In this document: piece after piece, positions 38,505-47,669 of the stretch | Position numbering within the stretch: the first letter of the stretch is position 1 | How the letters are laid out: each line of letters opens with the position of its first letter | Source of the DNA: Vairimorpha ceranae | Lineage: Eukaryota; Microsporidia; Nosematidae | Assembly: GCF_000988165.1 (NCBI RefSeq) | Contig: NW_020169323.1 | Coordinates: 1 to 50,047, forward strand | Length of the DNA stretch: 50,047 nt | Direction of reading: 5' to 3' | Translations under genes and position numbers: made by a program | The notes under the pieces: generated by a model | Databases searched by the model: none | Told to the model about the DNA's origin: nothing | Seen by the model: only the letters and a program-made list of their open reading frames with translations

Positions 38505-41252
38505 ATGATAACTAAAAATATTAGTAAACTTTTTAGTCAAAAAACAACACGTGTTAAATCAGTAGATTTTCATCCAGTGAAACCTATTTTTATTATTGGA
38601 CTACATGATGGTAAAATACAAGCCTGGGATTATAATTCTAATGCTTGTATTTATGAATTTATAGACTCATCTGCTGTAGAAAAAGGATCAATAAGATCTA
38701 TTCGTTTTCATCCACATGGAGATTTCTTTGTAAGTTGTGGAGATGATAAACTTATAAGAATGTGGGATTATACCAATAGAAAATTACTTAAAAGCTTTAA
38801 AGGACATTCTGATTTTATAAGAAGTGTAGATTTTCATCCTACAAAGCCGTGGATTATAACTTCTTCAGATGATCAAACAATTAAATTATGGAATTTTATG
38901 ACAGGTAAATGTTTGGCAACAGCTACTGGACATTCACATTATGTTATGGCTGCAAAATTTTTAGATGAAACAACAATTATTAGTGGATCACTGGACAATT
39001 CAATTAGAATTTGGGATTGTAAAAATTTACTAGGTAAAAATAATAAATTTATACCAGACATATTTGTAAAGCAAATTGTACAAGGACACGATAGAGGTAT
39101 TAATTTTATAGAAATAGTTTATAATGATAATGAAACACTAATAATATCAGGTGGTGATGATAAAGAAGTGAAAATTTGGGAATATAGAACTGAATTATTG
39201 GAACGAGAAAGTATTATGGCACACCAAGGTTGTGTTACAGGTGCCATTCTTTATCAAAATTATATTGTGAGTGTTGGCGAAGATGGCTTTTTTTGTGTTT
39301 TTGATTTAAAAGGTAAAAAATCGCAGAAATATTTTATAGAAGGCAGATTTTGGGCCATTTCAGGCAGAAATGGATTTTTTGTGTGTGGACATGACGATGG
39401 ATTCGAATTATTAGAATATTCAGAACCTAAATTATTAGCTAAAAGTAGTAAAGGATGTTATTACTGTAAAAATTCTTATTTTTATTTTTCAGATCTTAAT
39501 TTAGAAAGAAAAGTATGTAAAGCCGAGGGCAATATTATTTCTATACATTCCATTGATAAATATTTACTAATTCAATATAAAAATAAATTTGAAGTTTTTG
39601 AACAGAACAAAAAAATATTTAAACATGAAGGATATGGTGTTTTATTATATCATAATGAAATTTTAATGGCGGTAAAAAAAGATAATAATGTGATTATAAA
39701 AGATGTAGATAATCAGATTATTACAACATTTGATGTATTAGATGGACATTTGTTATTTGGAAATGAAGATTCTTTTTTCATATCAAAAAATAATATGTTA
39801 GCTAAATATTTAAAAGATGGATATTTGGAGACAATAAATCTAGGATTTTTATGCGAAAAAATATACATTTCTGATTCAAAAGATTTTTACGCTTTTATAT
39901 CAAAAAACAAAGTTTCAATTTACGACAAACACTCGAATTTAGTAAATTTCGAAAACGAAATAGTTAATATTAGAAGCGGATTTTTTTATGAAGATTGTTT
40001 TGTATACACAACTACTAAGCATTTAAAATACATATTTTCTGAGCAAGGCGTAATTATTAGTGTGGATAGTGCTATGTATCCATTTATGTACAAAGACAAT
40101 TTAATTTATTTTTTTTCAGGTGAATGTATTGAAAGTATAGAAGTAGATTTTACAGAAATAATGTTTAAAAAATTAGTTATTAATAATGATTTAGATAATC
40201 TACATAATATCATCGAATCTGGTTCTTTACCTGGTCTTTCGCCCCTTTCGTTTTTGATAAAAAAACAAAAAGGCGATATTGCACTGCCTTATGTAAAAAA
40301 TAAAAGACAGAGATTTGAGTTATGTCTTAGTACTGGAAATTTAGATGAGTGTTTACAATATTGTCAGGAAGAAAATGATTTATCTATGTATCAAAGATTA
40401 AGCGATGTTGCACTTGAAAACATGAATTTTGAAATATCTGAAAAGTGTTTTTTAAAACTATTTGAGTGGTATAAATTATTTTTATTGTATGTGTGTACTA
40501 ATAATTTGGATAAAATGGCGTCACTGGTGAAAATATGTGATGAGTATACAGCAAAATTTATAAAATTATATTTAGAAGACAAAAAATATTTCAACTATCC
40601 AGACAAGAAAACGTCAAATATTTCTTTACAAGAATCATTAGAAAAATTAGAAATTTCTGATAAATTTATTTCAAAAAGTTTACTAAGCAAAATTAAATAC
40701 AAAAAAGTTGATGTCTTTTCAACTTATGAAGAAGGTTTGGAATTTGTAACTAAAAAAAAATTTATTCAAGCTTTAGAAAAGTTTAAAGACTGTCTTTACA
40801 CAATAGCTGAAAATTTTGTTCAAAATGATAATATTGAATTGAGAAAATCTTTAGGTGCGTACATTGCAGGACTTACAATAACTTTATTACGAAAGAGAGA
40901 AGAAAATGAACAAAAACAAATTTGGTATGCTTTATACTTTTCTACACTAAATTTAAAACCTGAACATGTACAATTAGCCAAAAAAGAGCTGGTTAATGTA
41001 TGTTTAAAAAATGGAAATTACTTACAAGCTCAAATTGTAGCGCAAAAAGTCTGCGAATCTAGTGATAGTAAAAATATAAAAAAAGCTTTACAGTTGGAAG
41101 ATCCACATGACAAATATGAAATTCCTAATGGCGATTTTTGTTTTGATCTAAAAAATTTTTGTTCTTTCTATAAAGAATGTAAGTTTTGTTATGTAAAAAA
41201 TAGTACCGGAGATGTCTGTAGTTTGTGTGGCATAGGCTATCTTTATGAATAA
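38505..41252 (+). CDS. COPA: Coatomer subunit alpha (alpha-COP)
   Basis: A 915-aa protein. Seven N-terminal WD40 blades lie at about residues 1-300. They begin MITKNISKLFSQKTTRVKSV and include VDFHPTKPWIITSSDDQTIK and GHSHYVMAAKFLDETTIISG, very close to the alpha-COP N-terminus (the 'YPWILSASDDQTIR' and 'GHNHYVMCAQFH' motifs). A second, weaker propeller is followed by an alpha-solenoid (about 570-700). The C-terminal domain ends in a CX2C...CX2C pair (C892, C895, C905, C908) typical of alpha-COP. Role: COPI coat, Golgi-to-ER retrieval. It is shorter than human COPA (1224 aa). The start signal is GGG (38497-38499), not CCC. Confidence 0.92.
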   Translation: MITKNISKLFSQKTTRVKSVDFHPVKPIFIIGLHDGKIQAWDYNSNACIYEFIDSSAVEKGSIRSIRFHPHGDFFVSCGDDKLIRMWDYTNRKLLKSFKGHSDFIRSVDFHPTKPWIITSSDDQTIKLWNFMTGKCLATATGHSHYVMAAKFLDETTIISGSLDNSIRIWDCKNLLGKNNKFIPDIFVKQIVQGHDRGINFIEIVYNDNETLIISGGDDKEVKIWEYRTELLERESIMAHQGCVTGAILYQNYIVSVGEDGFFCVFDLKGKKSQKYFIEGRFWAISGRNGFFVCGHDDGFELLEYSEPKLLAKSSKGCYYCKNSYFYFSDLNLERKVCKAEGNIISIHSIDKYLLIQYKNKFEVFEQNKKIFKHEGYGVLLYHNEILMAVKKDNNVIIKDVDNQIITTFDVLDGHLLFGNEDSFFISKNNMLAKYLKDGYLETINLGFLCEKIYISDSKDFYAFISKNKVSIYDKHSNLVNFENEIVNIRSGFFYEDCFVYTTTKHLKYIFSEQGVIISVDSAMYPFMYKDNLIYFFSGECIESIEVDFTEIMFKKLVINNDLDNLHNIIESGSLPGLSPLSFLIKKQKGDIALPYVKNKRQRFELCLSTGNLDECLQYCQEENDLSMYQRLSDVALENMNFEISEKCFLKLFEWYKLFLLYVCTNNLDKMASLVKICDEYTAKFIKLYLEDKKYFNYPDKKTSNISLQESLEKLEISDKFISKSLLSKIKYKKVDVFSTYEEGLEFVTKKKFIQALEKFKDCLYTIAENFVQNDNIELRKSLGAYIAGLTITLLRKREENEQKQIWYALYFSTLNLKPEHVQLAKKELVNVCLKNGNYLQAQIVAQKVCESSDSKNIKKALQLEDPHDKYEIPNGDFCFDLKNFCSFYKECKFCYVKNSTGDVCSLCGIGYLYE

Positions 41253-41360
41253 AAGCTTTACAATAATATTTTGTATATTTTTTTAGTGCTAGAGAAGCAA
41301 CAAAATTTGTGCACAAATTGTTTAAAAAATCGAAGAAAATAATTTTTTATTAAACATTTA

Positions 41361-43049
41361 TTAGACTTTATGAAATCCTTCTGTGTTTAAGATACTAAAA
41401 TCTAATATTTCTTCCAATGTTTGCTTATTTGAATATTTGCTTAAAACCAATTTGTTTAGACATGCACTCGCTCTTAATAAGGAATCTTTAAGATTGTTTT
41501 GTTCTATTACTATTTTAAAACTAGAATTATTGATTAACATAGGAATACTACCAGATCCTGTTATAAATTTTAAGAATTTTCTTAAAAATATTTGATCTTT
41601 AGATTTTAATATCTCCCATAACCAAATTATTTCTTCTGTACTTTCAGAACAAAGATTATATAGTACAAATTCTTTTAGATGACTAACTTCGAGATATTTG
41701 TTATTACTTATTAACATAGAAAGTTCATCAGATTCAAACATATCTCTAAAATCTTCTGGAATTACTGAGTAAAACCCTTTACTTATAAAATCGTAAGGTA
41801 CTTTCTTTTGTAGGAAAAGTTTATCATAAAATATTGAATATATTAAATCTGATTTGTTAGTAGATGTGACTCCTGGTAATATATCTTCTGTGACTTCGTT
41901 TTGACACATCCAATTGAGAGATTTTTGATACTGTACATCTTGTATTAACCGCATTGTATATCTTCTTAATAGTAAATTTTCATAAAAAGCTAATGAAAAT
42001 GTGTAGTCAATATTTTCATTACAAATAAGTAATAAAGCAATAAAAACCCCCAAATAAATATAGAAAGCTTCATCAGTCAATCTATTTTTGCCTTTAAAAT
42101 CATCTGTAAACTCACAAATTTGTTCATGTCGATTTGCTATTTCTTTAACTGTCTCTGAAAGTAAATTTTGATTACAAAAATCATTTGGCTTAACATCTAC
42201 AAAATCATTACAAACTTCCAATCTAGGATCATTAAGGATTTCTAAACTTGTTTCATAAATAAATTCTCTCATCAAAGCACCATAATCTTGCCCAATTTCA
42301 TCTATAAATGATGCATGTAGTTTTTTTGTCTTTAATTTATCAACATGTTGAAGTATATAAATTACTGTAGAATCTAAAATATGACCTCTTCTAACTTCTA
42401 ATTTAATAGAAGTAAGTGTTCTTAAAGATAAAAAGGTTAAATTTAGTAAATTATTTTCAAAATGATCTATCTTTTCTCTAAGTACATTATAAATAAATCC
42501 TGGCGATTTCCAGTAACATAATTTTATATTGTGATTTACATATAGAATCCTCTTTTTATACACAGCAGTTTCCCATCCCAGTGGTAGACTTGATGTTGTA
42601 ATTGCATTTTGTAAAGATGTTGTGTAATTTTCTTTATTTACATGGTATTCTATTTTTTCATAACTTAGTCTCATTACATGAATATCTGTACAATTTTGTA
42701 ACAATCTGCTTAATTTTGTAGTGTTGCATTTTGCCTTTTGGTTTTCTAAAAATGTCAGAAAGTTTCCATTAATAGCAGTAAAAAACAAAACTCCTTTAAA
42801 GCATGGATTGTCAACTTCTAAATAAGATTCTCCTACTGTAAAAGTCTTACTATAATCATACATTATATTATCAATATCAATTTTTAAATTTACATCCAAG
42901 CTAAAAATTTCAATAATATAACCCAAATATATATTTCCTGTTTTTAGTAAGAAAGTTTCATTATTAATTTTAAGATTAAAGTTCTTTGTGAATAGCCAAG
43001 AAAACCAGCCTTTCTGTTTTGATTGTATTCGTGTCAGGATAAGTTTCAT
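41361..43049 (-). CDS. Compact C2-WW-HECT ubiquitin ligase (Rsp5/Nedd4-like)
   Basis: A 562-aa E3 ligase. Residues about 1-100 are beta-rich and resemble a C2 domain. Residues 155-183 are one WW domain (LPLGWETAVYKKRILYVNHN, then LCYWKSP), with both signature Trp (159 and 180). Residues about 205-562 are the HECT domain (FIDEIGQDYGALMREF; FLKFITGSGSIPM), with the catalytic Cys530 in RASACLNKLVLSKYS and a C-terminus ending GFHKV. Yeast Rsp5 has the same order but three WW domains and 809 aa, so this is a reduced version. Role: membrane-linked ubiquitination of PY-motif substrates. CCC signal at 43061-43063, 11 bases before the ATG. Confidence 0.88.
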   Translation of the reverse strand: MKLILTRIQSKQKGWFSWLFTKNFNLKINNETFLLKTGNIYLGYIIEIFSLDVNLKIDIDNIMYDYSKTFTVGESYLEVDNPCFKGVLFFTAINGNFLTFLENQKAKCNTTKLSRLLQNCTDIHVMRLSYEKIEYHVNKENYTTSLQNAITTSSLPLGWETAVYKKRILYVNHNIKLCYWKSPGFIYNVLREKIDHFENNLLNLTFLSLRTLTSIKLEVRRGHILDSTVIYILQHVDKLKTKKLHASFIDEIGQDYGALMREFIYETSLEILNDPRLEVCNDFVDVKPNDFCNQNLLSETVKEIANRHEQICEFTDDFKGKNRLTDEAFYIYLGVFIALLLICNENIDYTFSLAFYENLLLRRYTMRLIQDVQYQKSLNWMCQNEVTEDILPGVTSTNKSDLIYSIFYDKLFLQKKVPYDFISKGFYSVIPEDFRDMFESDELSMLISNNKYLEVSHLKEFVLYNLCSESTEEIIWLWEILKSKDQIFLRKFLKFITGSGSIPMLINNSSFKIVIEQNNLKDSLLRASACLNKLVLSKYSNKQTLEEILDFSILNTEGFHKV

Positions 43050-43202
43050 GTAAATTTTGAGGGCTTGTATAAAAATAATAAGTTTATTCTTTTTTTATTG
43101 GTAATTTATGCAATTTACGCTATTTGTAAACTCTTAAATACTTTTTTTGCATAAAAGGAAATTAGTTTGTTTTTTGTAAACAAATTTGTCCACCCCAGGG
43201 TT
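43050..43202. promoter_or_regulatory. Short bidirectional promoter, HECT ligase / guanylate kinase
   Basis: Only 153 bp separate two head-to-head start codons. The region has a minus-strand CCC at 43061-43063 for the ligase, and both CCCC (43193-43196) and GGG (43198-43200) just before the guanylate kinase ATG. Confidence 0.6.
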
Positions 43203-43742
43203 ATGTACGTAATATTCACAGGTCCAAGTGGATCGGGAAAAACTTCTATTATTAGGTATCTTGTAAAGAATTACAATCTTTTATTAAGTGTATCGTATAC
43301 TACTAGGCAGAAAAGAGAAGGGGAAGTAGATGGCATTGATTATTTTTTTATTTCTAAACAAGAATTTAGTAATAAAATTGACAATAATGAATTAGAAGAA
43401 TATACATATTTTAACGGTAATTTTTATGGTACACCCAAGAATGATATAGAAAACTTAATATTAGATTTAGAATATGAAGGTGTTACTTATTTTCATTATA
43501 ACAAAAAAGATTGTATTCTTATTTATATTGATGTTGATATACAAATACTAGTTGATAGATTAGTTAGTAGAGGAACAGATGAACAAGAATTACGAAATAG
43601 AATGGATAAATATTCTAAATATGAAGAATTAAAAAAAATTATACCTTTTGATTTTATTGTTGATAATAATGGAGAGTTTAATTCTTCAGTAAAAATTTTA
43701 GTAGATTTTTTAAAAAATAAAAATATTATTTATTGTTTGTAA
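43203..43742 (+). CDS. GUK1: Guanylate kinase
   Basis: A 179-aa enzyme (family about 185-200 aa) that phosphorylates GMP to GDP with ATP. The P-loop is FTGPSGSGKTSI (residues 5-16). The GMP-binding part has SVSYTTRQKREGEVDGIDYF, and the next conserved block is GNFYGTPKNDI; the lid region has RLVSRGTDEQELRNRM. The start at 43203 (MYVIFTGPSG) is supported by CCACCCCAGGGTT directly upstream; the upstream part of the frame contains only a TTG and no ATG. GDP supply matters in microsporidia because nucleotides are scavenged from the host. Confidence 0.95.
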   Translation: MYVIFTGPSGSGKTSIIRYLVKNYNLLLSVSYTTRQKREGEVDGIDYFFISKQEFSNKIDNNELEEYTYFNGNFYGTPKNDIENLILDLEYEGVTYFHYNKKDCILIYIDVDIQILVDRLVSRGTDEQELRNRMDKYSKYEELKKIIPFDFIVDNNGEFNSSVKILVDFLKNKNIIYCL

Positions 43743-43836
43743 GTGTTCAGAAAATTAATACAATTGATAAGTTACATATATAAAATGTATTGGTTTTTTA
43801 TTAAATTTGATAGATTGTTTATAAAATGTACTATTA

Positions 43837-43953
43837 TTATTTTTTGGAAGTGACACTGTAGGACAGTAAAGATGTAGACATGTCAATTAGCAGTATTGGG
43901 TTGATGGCTTTGACATATCTGTTATATAAATAATAATTATTAAATAAACCCAT
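43837..43953 (-). CDS. Possible 38-aa protein
   Basis: A minus-strand frame, ATG at 43953, beginning MGLFNNYYLYNRYVKAINPI and then LLIDMSTSLLSYS. Codons are richer in GC than the flanks and an in-frame TAA precedes the ATG. No CCC signal is present and no family is recognised. The ATG overlaps, on the opposite strand, the repeat shared with 47405-47427. Weak call. Confidence 0.2.
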   Translation of the reverse strand: MGLFNNYYLYNRYVKAINPILLIDMSTSLLSYSVTSKK

Positions 43954-44050
43954 GTTTTATACCAACAGACACCTTCCTAAAAGCACTTTAACACTTTTTA
44001 ATTCATTTTTGTACGCATTACTTTTTAAATTGCTATTGTTTTTTACTTAA
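43952..44050 (+). CDS. Possible 32-aa hydrophobic peptide with CCC start signal
   Basis: ATAAACCC directly abuts an ATG opening MFYTNRHLPKSTLTLFNSFL and a hydrophobic end. Identical leader sequence occurs at 47405-47427, where the frame stops after eight codons. Either a duplicated promoter or leader with a short peptide gene, or a repeat without coding function. It overlaps the opposite-strand frame at 43837-43953; at most one of the two is likely real. Confidence 0.25.
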   Translation: MFYTNRHLPKSTLTLFNSFLYALLFKLLLFFT

Positions 44051-44800
44051 ATTTTATAAAAAATCAATAGTTTTTTTCTGACTACTAAAAATGTTGAACC
44101 TTAGTTAAAAGTTAAAAAATATAAATAATTTGTCATAAAAAAGGTTATTGCAATTATTAAATTTATTAGATTTATCTTACTTTAATTATTAAAATTAGTT
44201 TTTGGTAAATCTTTGCACGAAAAGATATTAGTATAATTCTTTAATTACAAAGTTACAACTTTATTTACAAAATGCATTTTATTTTGAATTGCAAAGATTC
44301 AATTATTTTCGTTTTACAAAAAATAAACATTCATGTAATTAAATAATTAAAATTTTATTATTTTGCAATATTTAGTTTATTTAAAAAAACATAATTTTCT
44401 ATTTTTTTAGTAGATCATAATCTTATGATTGCTAAGAAAAGCTAAATTTGTAAACATTTTTAATGCCATAATTTTACTGCAGAGATTTACAAAATTAAAA
44501 AGTGTTGTTTTTAATTTTAAAAGTAATAAGTAAGCAAAATGCAATATTCTACTTTATAAAAATAAAAACGTTAATAATGTCAATATCACTTTTATCTACT
44601 TCTTCAAAGCGGGCATGGGGTCCAAATAATAAAATATTTTAAATAATTAATTCTTATGATAATTAAAGTTCTTGGTAAATAAACTTTGTCTTAGCAATTT
44701 AAGATATTTTATCTACTTAAATATAGGACAGTATAATTTAACACAATTTACAAAATTTTGTAGATTAGTTTATTTTAAAATTTAAATTTTACAACCCTGC

Positions 44801-45889
44801 ATGAAAGAAATTTTATTTACAGGTAAAATCCAAATATATTCATATGATGAACAAATTCCTACAAAAATGAAGTGTGATGTACTTCAAGAACTGGATACCC
44901 TCACAATAAAGCTTATAAATAGTACTGATGTATTCTCATTCTACATATGTACAATTTCATCAGATGATTTTTATATTCTTAAAAGAGAACAAGATTTAAT
45001 TGTTGATTATCACAAATTTATAGAAATTGTTATAAAATTATTTCATAAAATACAAAATAATTTATTATTTGCATATTTTGTCGACTTAAAATTTATGTTT
45101 GTCGAAAAAAATGAATTTAGAAATATTATAAAATTAGAATTAAAGTTTAAAGAACCTTCAGATATAGATTATAAATCTTATTTAGGAGATGTTATTAGTA
45201 GATTAGAAACAGATAATATTAAACTTATAAAAGAAAATAATTTATTAAAAGATTACAATAATAATACGCTACACAGAAAATTAAGAAATTTAGAAGAAAA
45301 TCAGAATATCCACATATCAAAGTTAAATAATTTAAATAAACAAAATGAAGAGTATAAATATAAAATAGAAAAAATGACTAATGAAATAAAAAGTTTAAAT
45401 AATCAGGTTTATGAATTAGAAAAAGAAAATATTAAATTAAAAGTTGATAAAGAAAAGAGTAATAAATTGCAAGAAGAATATTTAGAAATAAAAAATATTA
45501 ATGAAAATATTAGAAAAGATTTAGAAACAGCAAATGAGATTATAAAGAAAATAAGAACAGAAAACTTAGATTATAAAAATAAATTAGAAGAGATAGAAAA
45601 TAATATAAAAAATAGACAAAATGAAATAGAAAGATATGAAAAGAATATGGAAGAAATAAAAAAGAAAAATAAAAATTTAGAAGAAAAATTAAAAAAATAT
45701 GTAAAAGATAATAAGGAATATAAAATAAAAGTTAAAGATCTTGAAAATGAAAAAACAAACTTAGTAAGAAAATTAGAAAATGCACAGAGTGTGTTTAATC
45801 ATTTCTCTAATAATAGAGAAATAAGAGACAAGTATAGTAGTGATAGTATAAGTGGATATTCAATACAACCAGAAGAAAAACCCGAGTAA
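44801..45889 (+). CDS. SAS-6-like coiled-coil protein
   Basis: A 362-aa protein. Residues 1-135 match the SAS-6 N-terminal head of the XRCC4/XLF/SAS-6 fold. The markers are TDVFSFYICTISSDDFYILK followed by REQDLIVDYHKF (family: D..F.Y...I.E.DF..LK.EQ.LLVDF..F), then FVEKNEFRNIIKLELKFKEP (family: ETN.FK...HLSL.F.PG.D) and DIDYKSYLGDVISRLE (family: D...K.YLA..L). Residues about 136-330 are a long coiled coil, and the last 30 residues are a Ser/Pro/Glu-rich tail. SAS-6 normally builds the ninefold centriolar cartwheel; microsporidia have no centrioles, so here it may act at the spindle plaque or be another family member such as a CCDC61- or XRCC4-like protein. CCC signal (44795-44797) three bases before the ATG. 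Confidence 0.7.
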   Translation: MKEILFTGKIQIYSYDEQIPTKMKCDVLQELDTLTIKLINSTDVFSFYICTISSDDFYILKREQDLIVDYHKFIEIVIKLFHKIQNNLLFAYFVDLKFMFVEKNEFRNIIKLELKFKEPSDIDYKSYLGDVISRLETDNIKLIKENNLLKDYNNNTLHRKLRNLEENQNIHISKLNNLNKQNEEYKYKIEKMTNEIKSLNNQVYELEKENIKLKVDKEKSNKLQEEYLEIKNINENIRKDLETANEIIKKIRTENLDYKNKLEEIENNIKNRQNEIERYEKNMEEIKKKNKNLEEKLKKYVKDNKEYKIKVKDLENEKTNLVRKLENAQSVFNHFSNNREIRDKYSSDSISGYSIQPEEKPE

Positions 45890-46019
45890 TTATTATTAAT
45901 TTTGTAAAGTATACTTTTTTTATTCCATAAGAAATTATCATATATTTATTAATTTTTGTTATGTAATTTATGCTTTCTTGCTTAATTATGTAAATTTCTT
46001 ATTATAAAATAATAACAGA

Positions 46020-46152
46020 CATTACTGTCAAATACTATACACATTGTTGTATGATAAACTTTATACATTACTGTTAAATAAACTTTATACATTACTGTCA
46101 AATAAATTTTATACATTACTATCAAATACTATACACATTGTTGTATAATAAA
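46020..46152. repeat. Tandem repeat of about 24 bp with two longer copies
   Basis: The string ACATTACTGTCAAATA recurs at about 46020, 46066, 46090 and, with one change, 46114. The two middle units are 24 bp; the outer copies carry an extra ACTATACACATTGTTGTAT segment (about 46033-46052 and 46127-46146). The 3' end of the gene at 46129-47010 lies inside the last copy, so its final residues (IIQQCV) are encoded by repeat sequence. Confidence 0.85.
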
Positions 46153-47010
46153 TATAAAATCCTTTTTTTTAATTATTCTTTTATACAAAAATAAATAAAT
46201 AAATTCTAATTTATCTTTTTGTTCAATAAATTCATTAGTAAATTTAATAATTAAATCAACAGTACATAAATTACTTGTAAATCTTAAATGATTCCATTTT
46301 ATCATTGTGTCTCTATAACAACTATTTATATTTTTACAAAAATGATAGCTTAAATAGTTATCATGTATGTTTATAATAGATGTACAGCTATTTGCTTTAA
46401 TAAATTTGCTATTATTCAATTTAGATTCTAAATTATTTCTATGTCTTTTATAATTTTGTGAATAAAATGTAAAATTATAATTTATATAATCATCTTGAAA
46501 TTTACTTTCAATGTATTGTCTTTTTATATGACTAAAATCAATTATTTTGTCACAACTAACATTATAATGTAATTTACACCTATCAGTTATTGTATACATT
46601 ATAAATAAAATATCTTTATCATTTTCTATCTCAATAATATTCTCTCTGGGTAAGTTACATAAATTAACTACAAGTTTAAAAATCTTAAATGAATTACTGT
46701 TGTATAAATAAAAATATAAGACAGTAGATTCATAACAAGAAAAACATGTAAGAGTAAATTTAGGATTATTTAAATCCTGCTTTTTAGTATGAAAAGTAGA
46801 TGTCTTTGTCATTCCATTAAAATTATATCCTAATATTTTACAGTGTTTATACTGTTTATTTGTACATTCTAATTTATGCAATTTAAGATTACAGCATATC
46901 GGTAGACACGGAATATTCCTTCGACCCTCATATTTTAAATTTCCTTTTAATCTACGAAATAAAAATGGAGGAGATAATACCATTTTATGCAGAAAATATT
47001 CTTTATCCAT
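46129..47010 (-). CDS. Cys-rich hypothetical protein, 293 aa
   Basis: Not recognised. There is no signal peptide or membrane helix. About 16 Cys are spread along the chain (for example NIPCLPICCNLKLHKLECTN, FTLTCFSCYES, KANSCTSIINIH, CKNINSCYRD), several in pairs with His nearby, which might bind metal. The rest is rich in Asn, Lys, Tyr and Ile. A CCC run directly abuts the ATG (GGG at 47011-47013), which supports the start. The stop codon falls within a 24-bp tandem repeat, so the C-terminus could vary between strains. Confidence 0.65.
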   Translation of the reverse strand: MDKEYFLHKMVLSPPFLFRRLKGNLKYEGRRNIPCLPICCNLKLHKLECTNKQYKHCKILGYNFNGMTKTSTFHTKKQDLNNPKFTLTCFSCYESTVLYFYLYNSNSFKIFKLVVNLCNLPRENIIEIENDKDILFIMYTITDRCKLHYNVSCDKIIDFSHIKRQYIESKFQDDYINYNFTFYSQNYKRHRNNLESKLNNSKFIKANSCTSIINIHDNYLSYHFCKNINSCYRDTMIKWNHLRFTSNLCTVDLIIKFTNEFIEQKDKLEFIYLFLYKRIIKKKDFIFIIQQCV

Positions 47011-47404
47011 GGGTTAAAAATAATGCATAAACCTTATTTTTTTAATATTTAAATTCATCCCACATAGAATTAAATTTTATGTTAAAAAATCTTGTAACTT
47101 TTAAATTTAAAAGATATAACTTCCTTTATAATTCTGTATTTTTTTATTTTAATGGTTTAAGGTGTCTCATATTCTTTTTATTACATTTAAATACTTCTCT
47201 GTGATTAAAATTTATTAAACCTTTAGTGTAATATTTATACTTTACCTTAAGATTAATTTTAAAGTTCTATTTGTAGCATTGACAAAATTCTAAATATTAT
47301 TTTATTATATTTTTTAATTTGCTTCGCCAGTAAATTGTTTATCTCTTACTTTAAAATTTCAAATATGTTAATGCTCTTAAAAATTACTTCTTAAATTTAT
47401 ATTT

Positions 47405-47427
47405 TTAAATAAACCCATGTTTTATCC
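47405..47427. repeat. Second copy of the leader-like repeat found at 43941-43960
   Basis: TAAATAAACCCATGTTTTAT occurs exactly at 43941-43960 and 47408-47427 in this window, with related sequence just after it (ACC/CCA-rich) and possibly further on (TTTACTT..TAAATCAATA). Both copies have CCC directly against an ATG. Confidence 0.6.
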
Positions 47428-47525
47428 ATACACTCCATTTTAATAACGGTTTATTTTACTTTTGATAAATCAATATATCAAATTATTTAACCATAAAAAT
47501 ACACTCTTTTTCTAATCTTAAAAAA

Positions 47526-47669
47526 TTAGCAATATCTTATAAAAATGTATTTTTTAACTTCTTTTAATGATGCATCTGTACGAGCCCAAATTTCAATGTT
47601 TTTGTTTTACCTCTTATGCTTTTTGTCAGGTCCCGATTTACTTATCAACATTTTTACATCCTTGCTATT
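47526..47669 (-). pseudogene. Possible SAP18 relic
   Basis: One minus-strand frame reads SKDVKMLISKSGPDKKHKR, then a TAA (47607-47609), then NKNIEIWARTDASLKEVKKY and a few more residues to a TAA at 47526. The second part resembles the SAP18 core (IQIYTWMDATLKELT), and the first has the position and character of the strand before it. SAP18 is a histone deacetylase/splicing-associated protein. With a stop in the middle and only part of the domain present, this would be a dead fragment. Confidence 0.3.

Larger units (their letters stand above)
43743..44800. other. Intergenic region, 1.06 kb, with short coding-like patches
   Basis: There is no intact gene with full support. It contains a 38-codon minus-strand frame at 43837-43953, a 32-codon plus-strand frame with a CCC signal at 43952-44050, and a minus-strand patch near 44625-44560 reading FGPHARFEEVDKSDIDIINV with GC-richer codons and no ATG. 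The latter may be a gene relic. The CCC at 44795-44797 belongs to the next gene. Confidence 0.5.
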
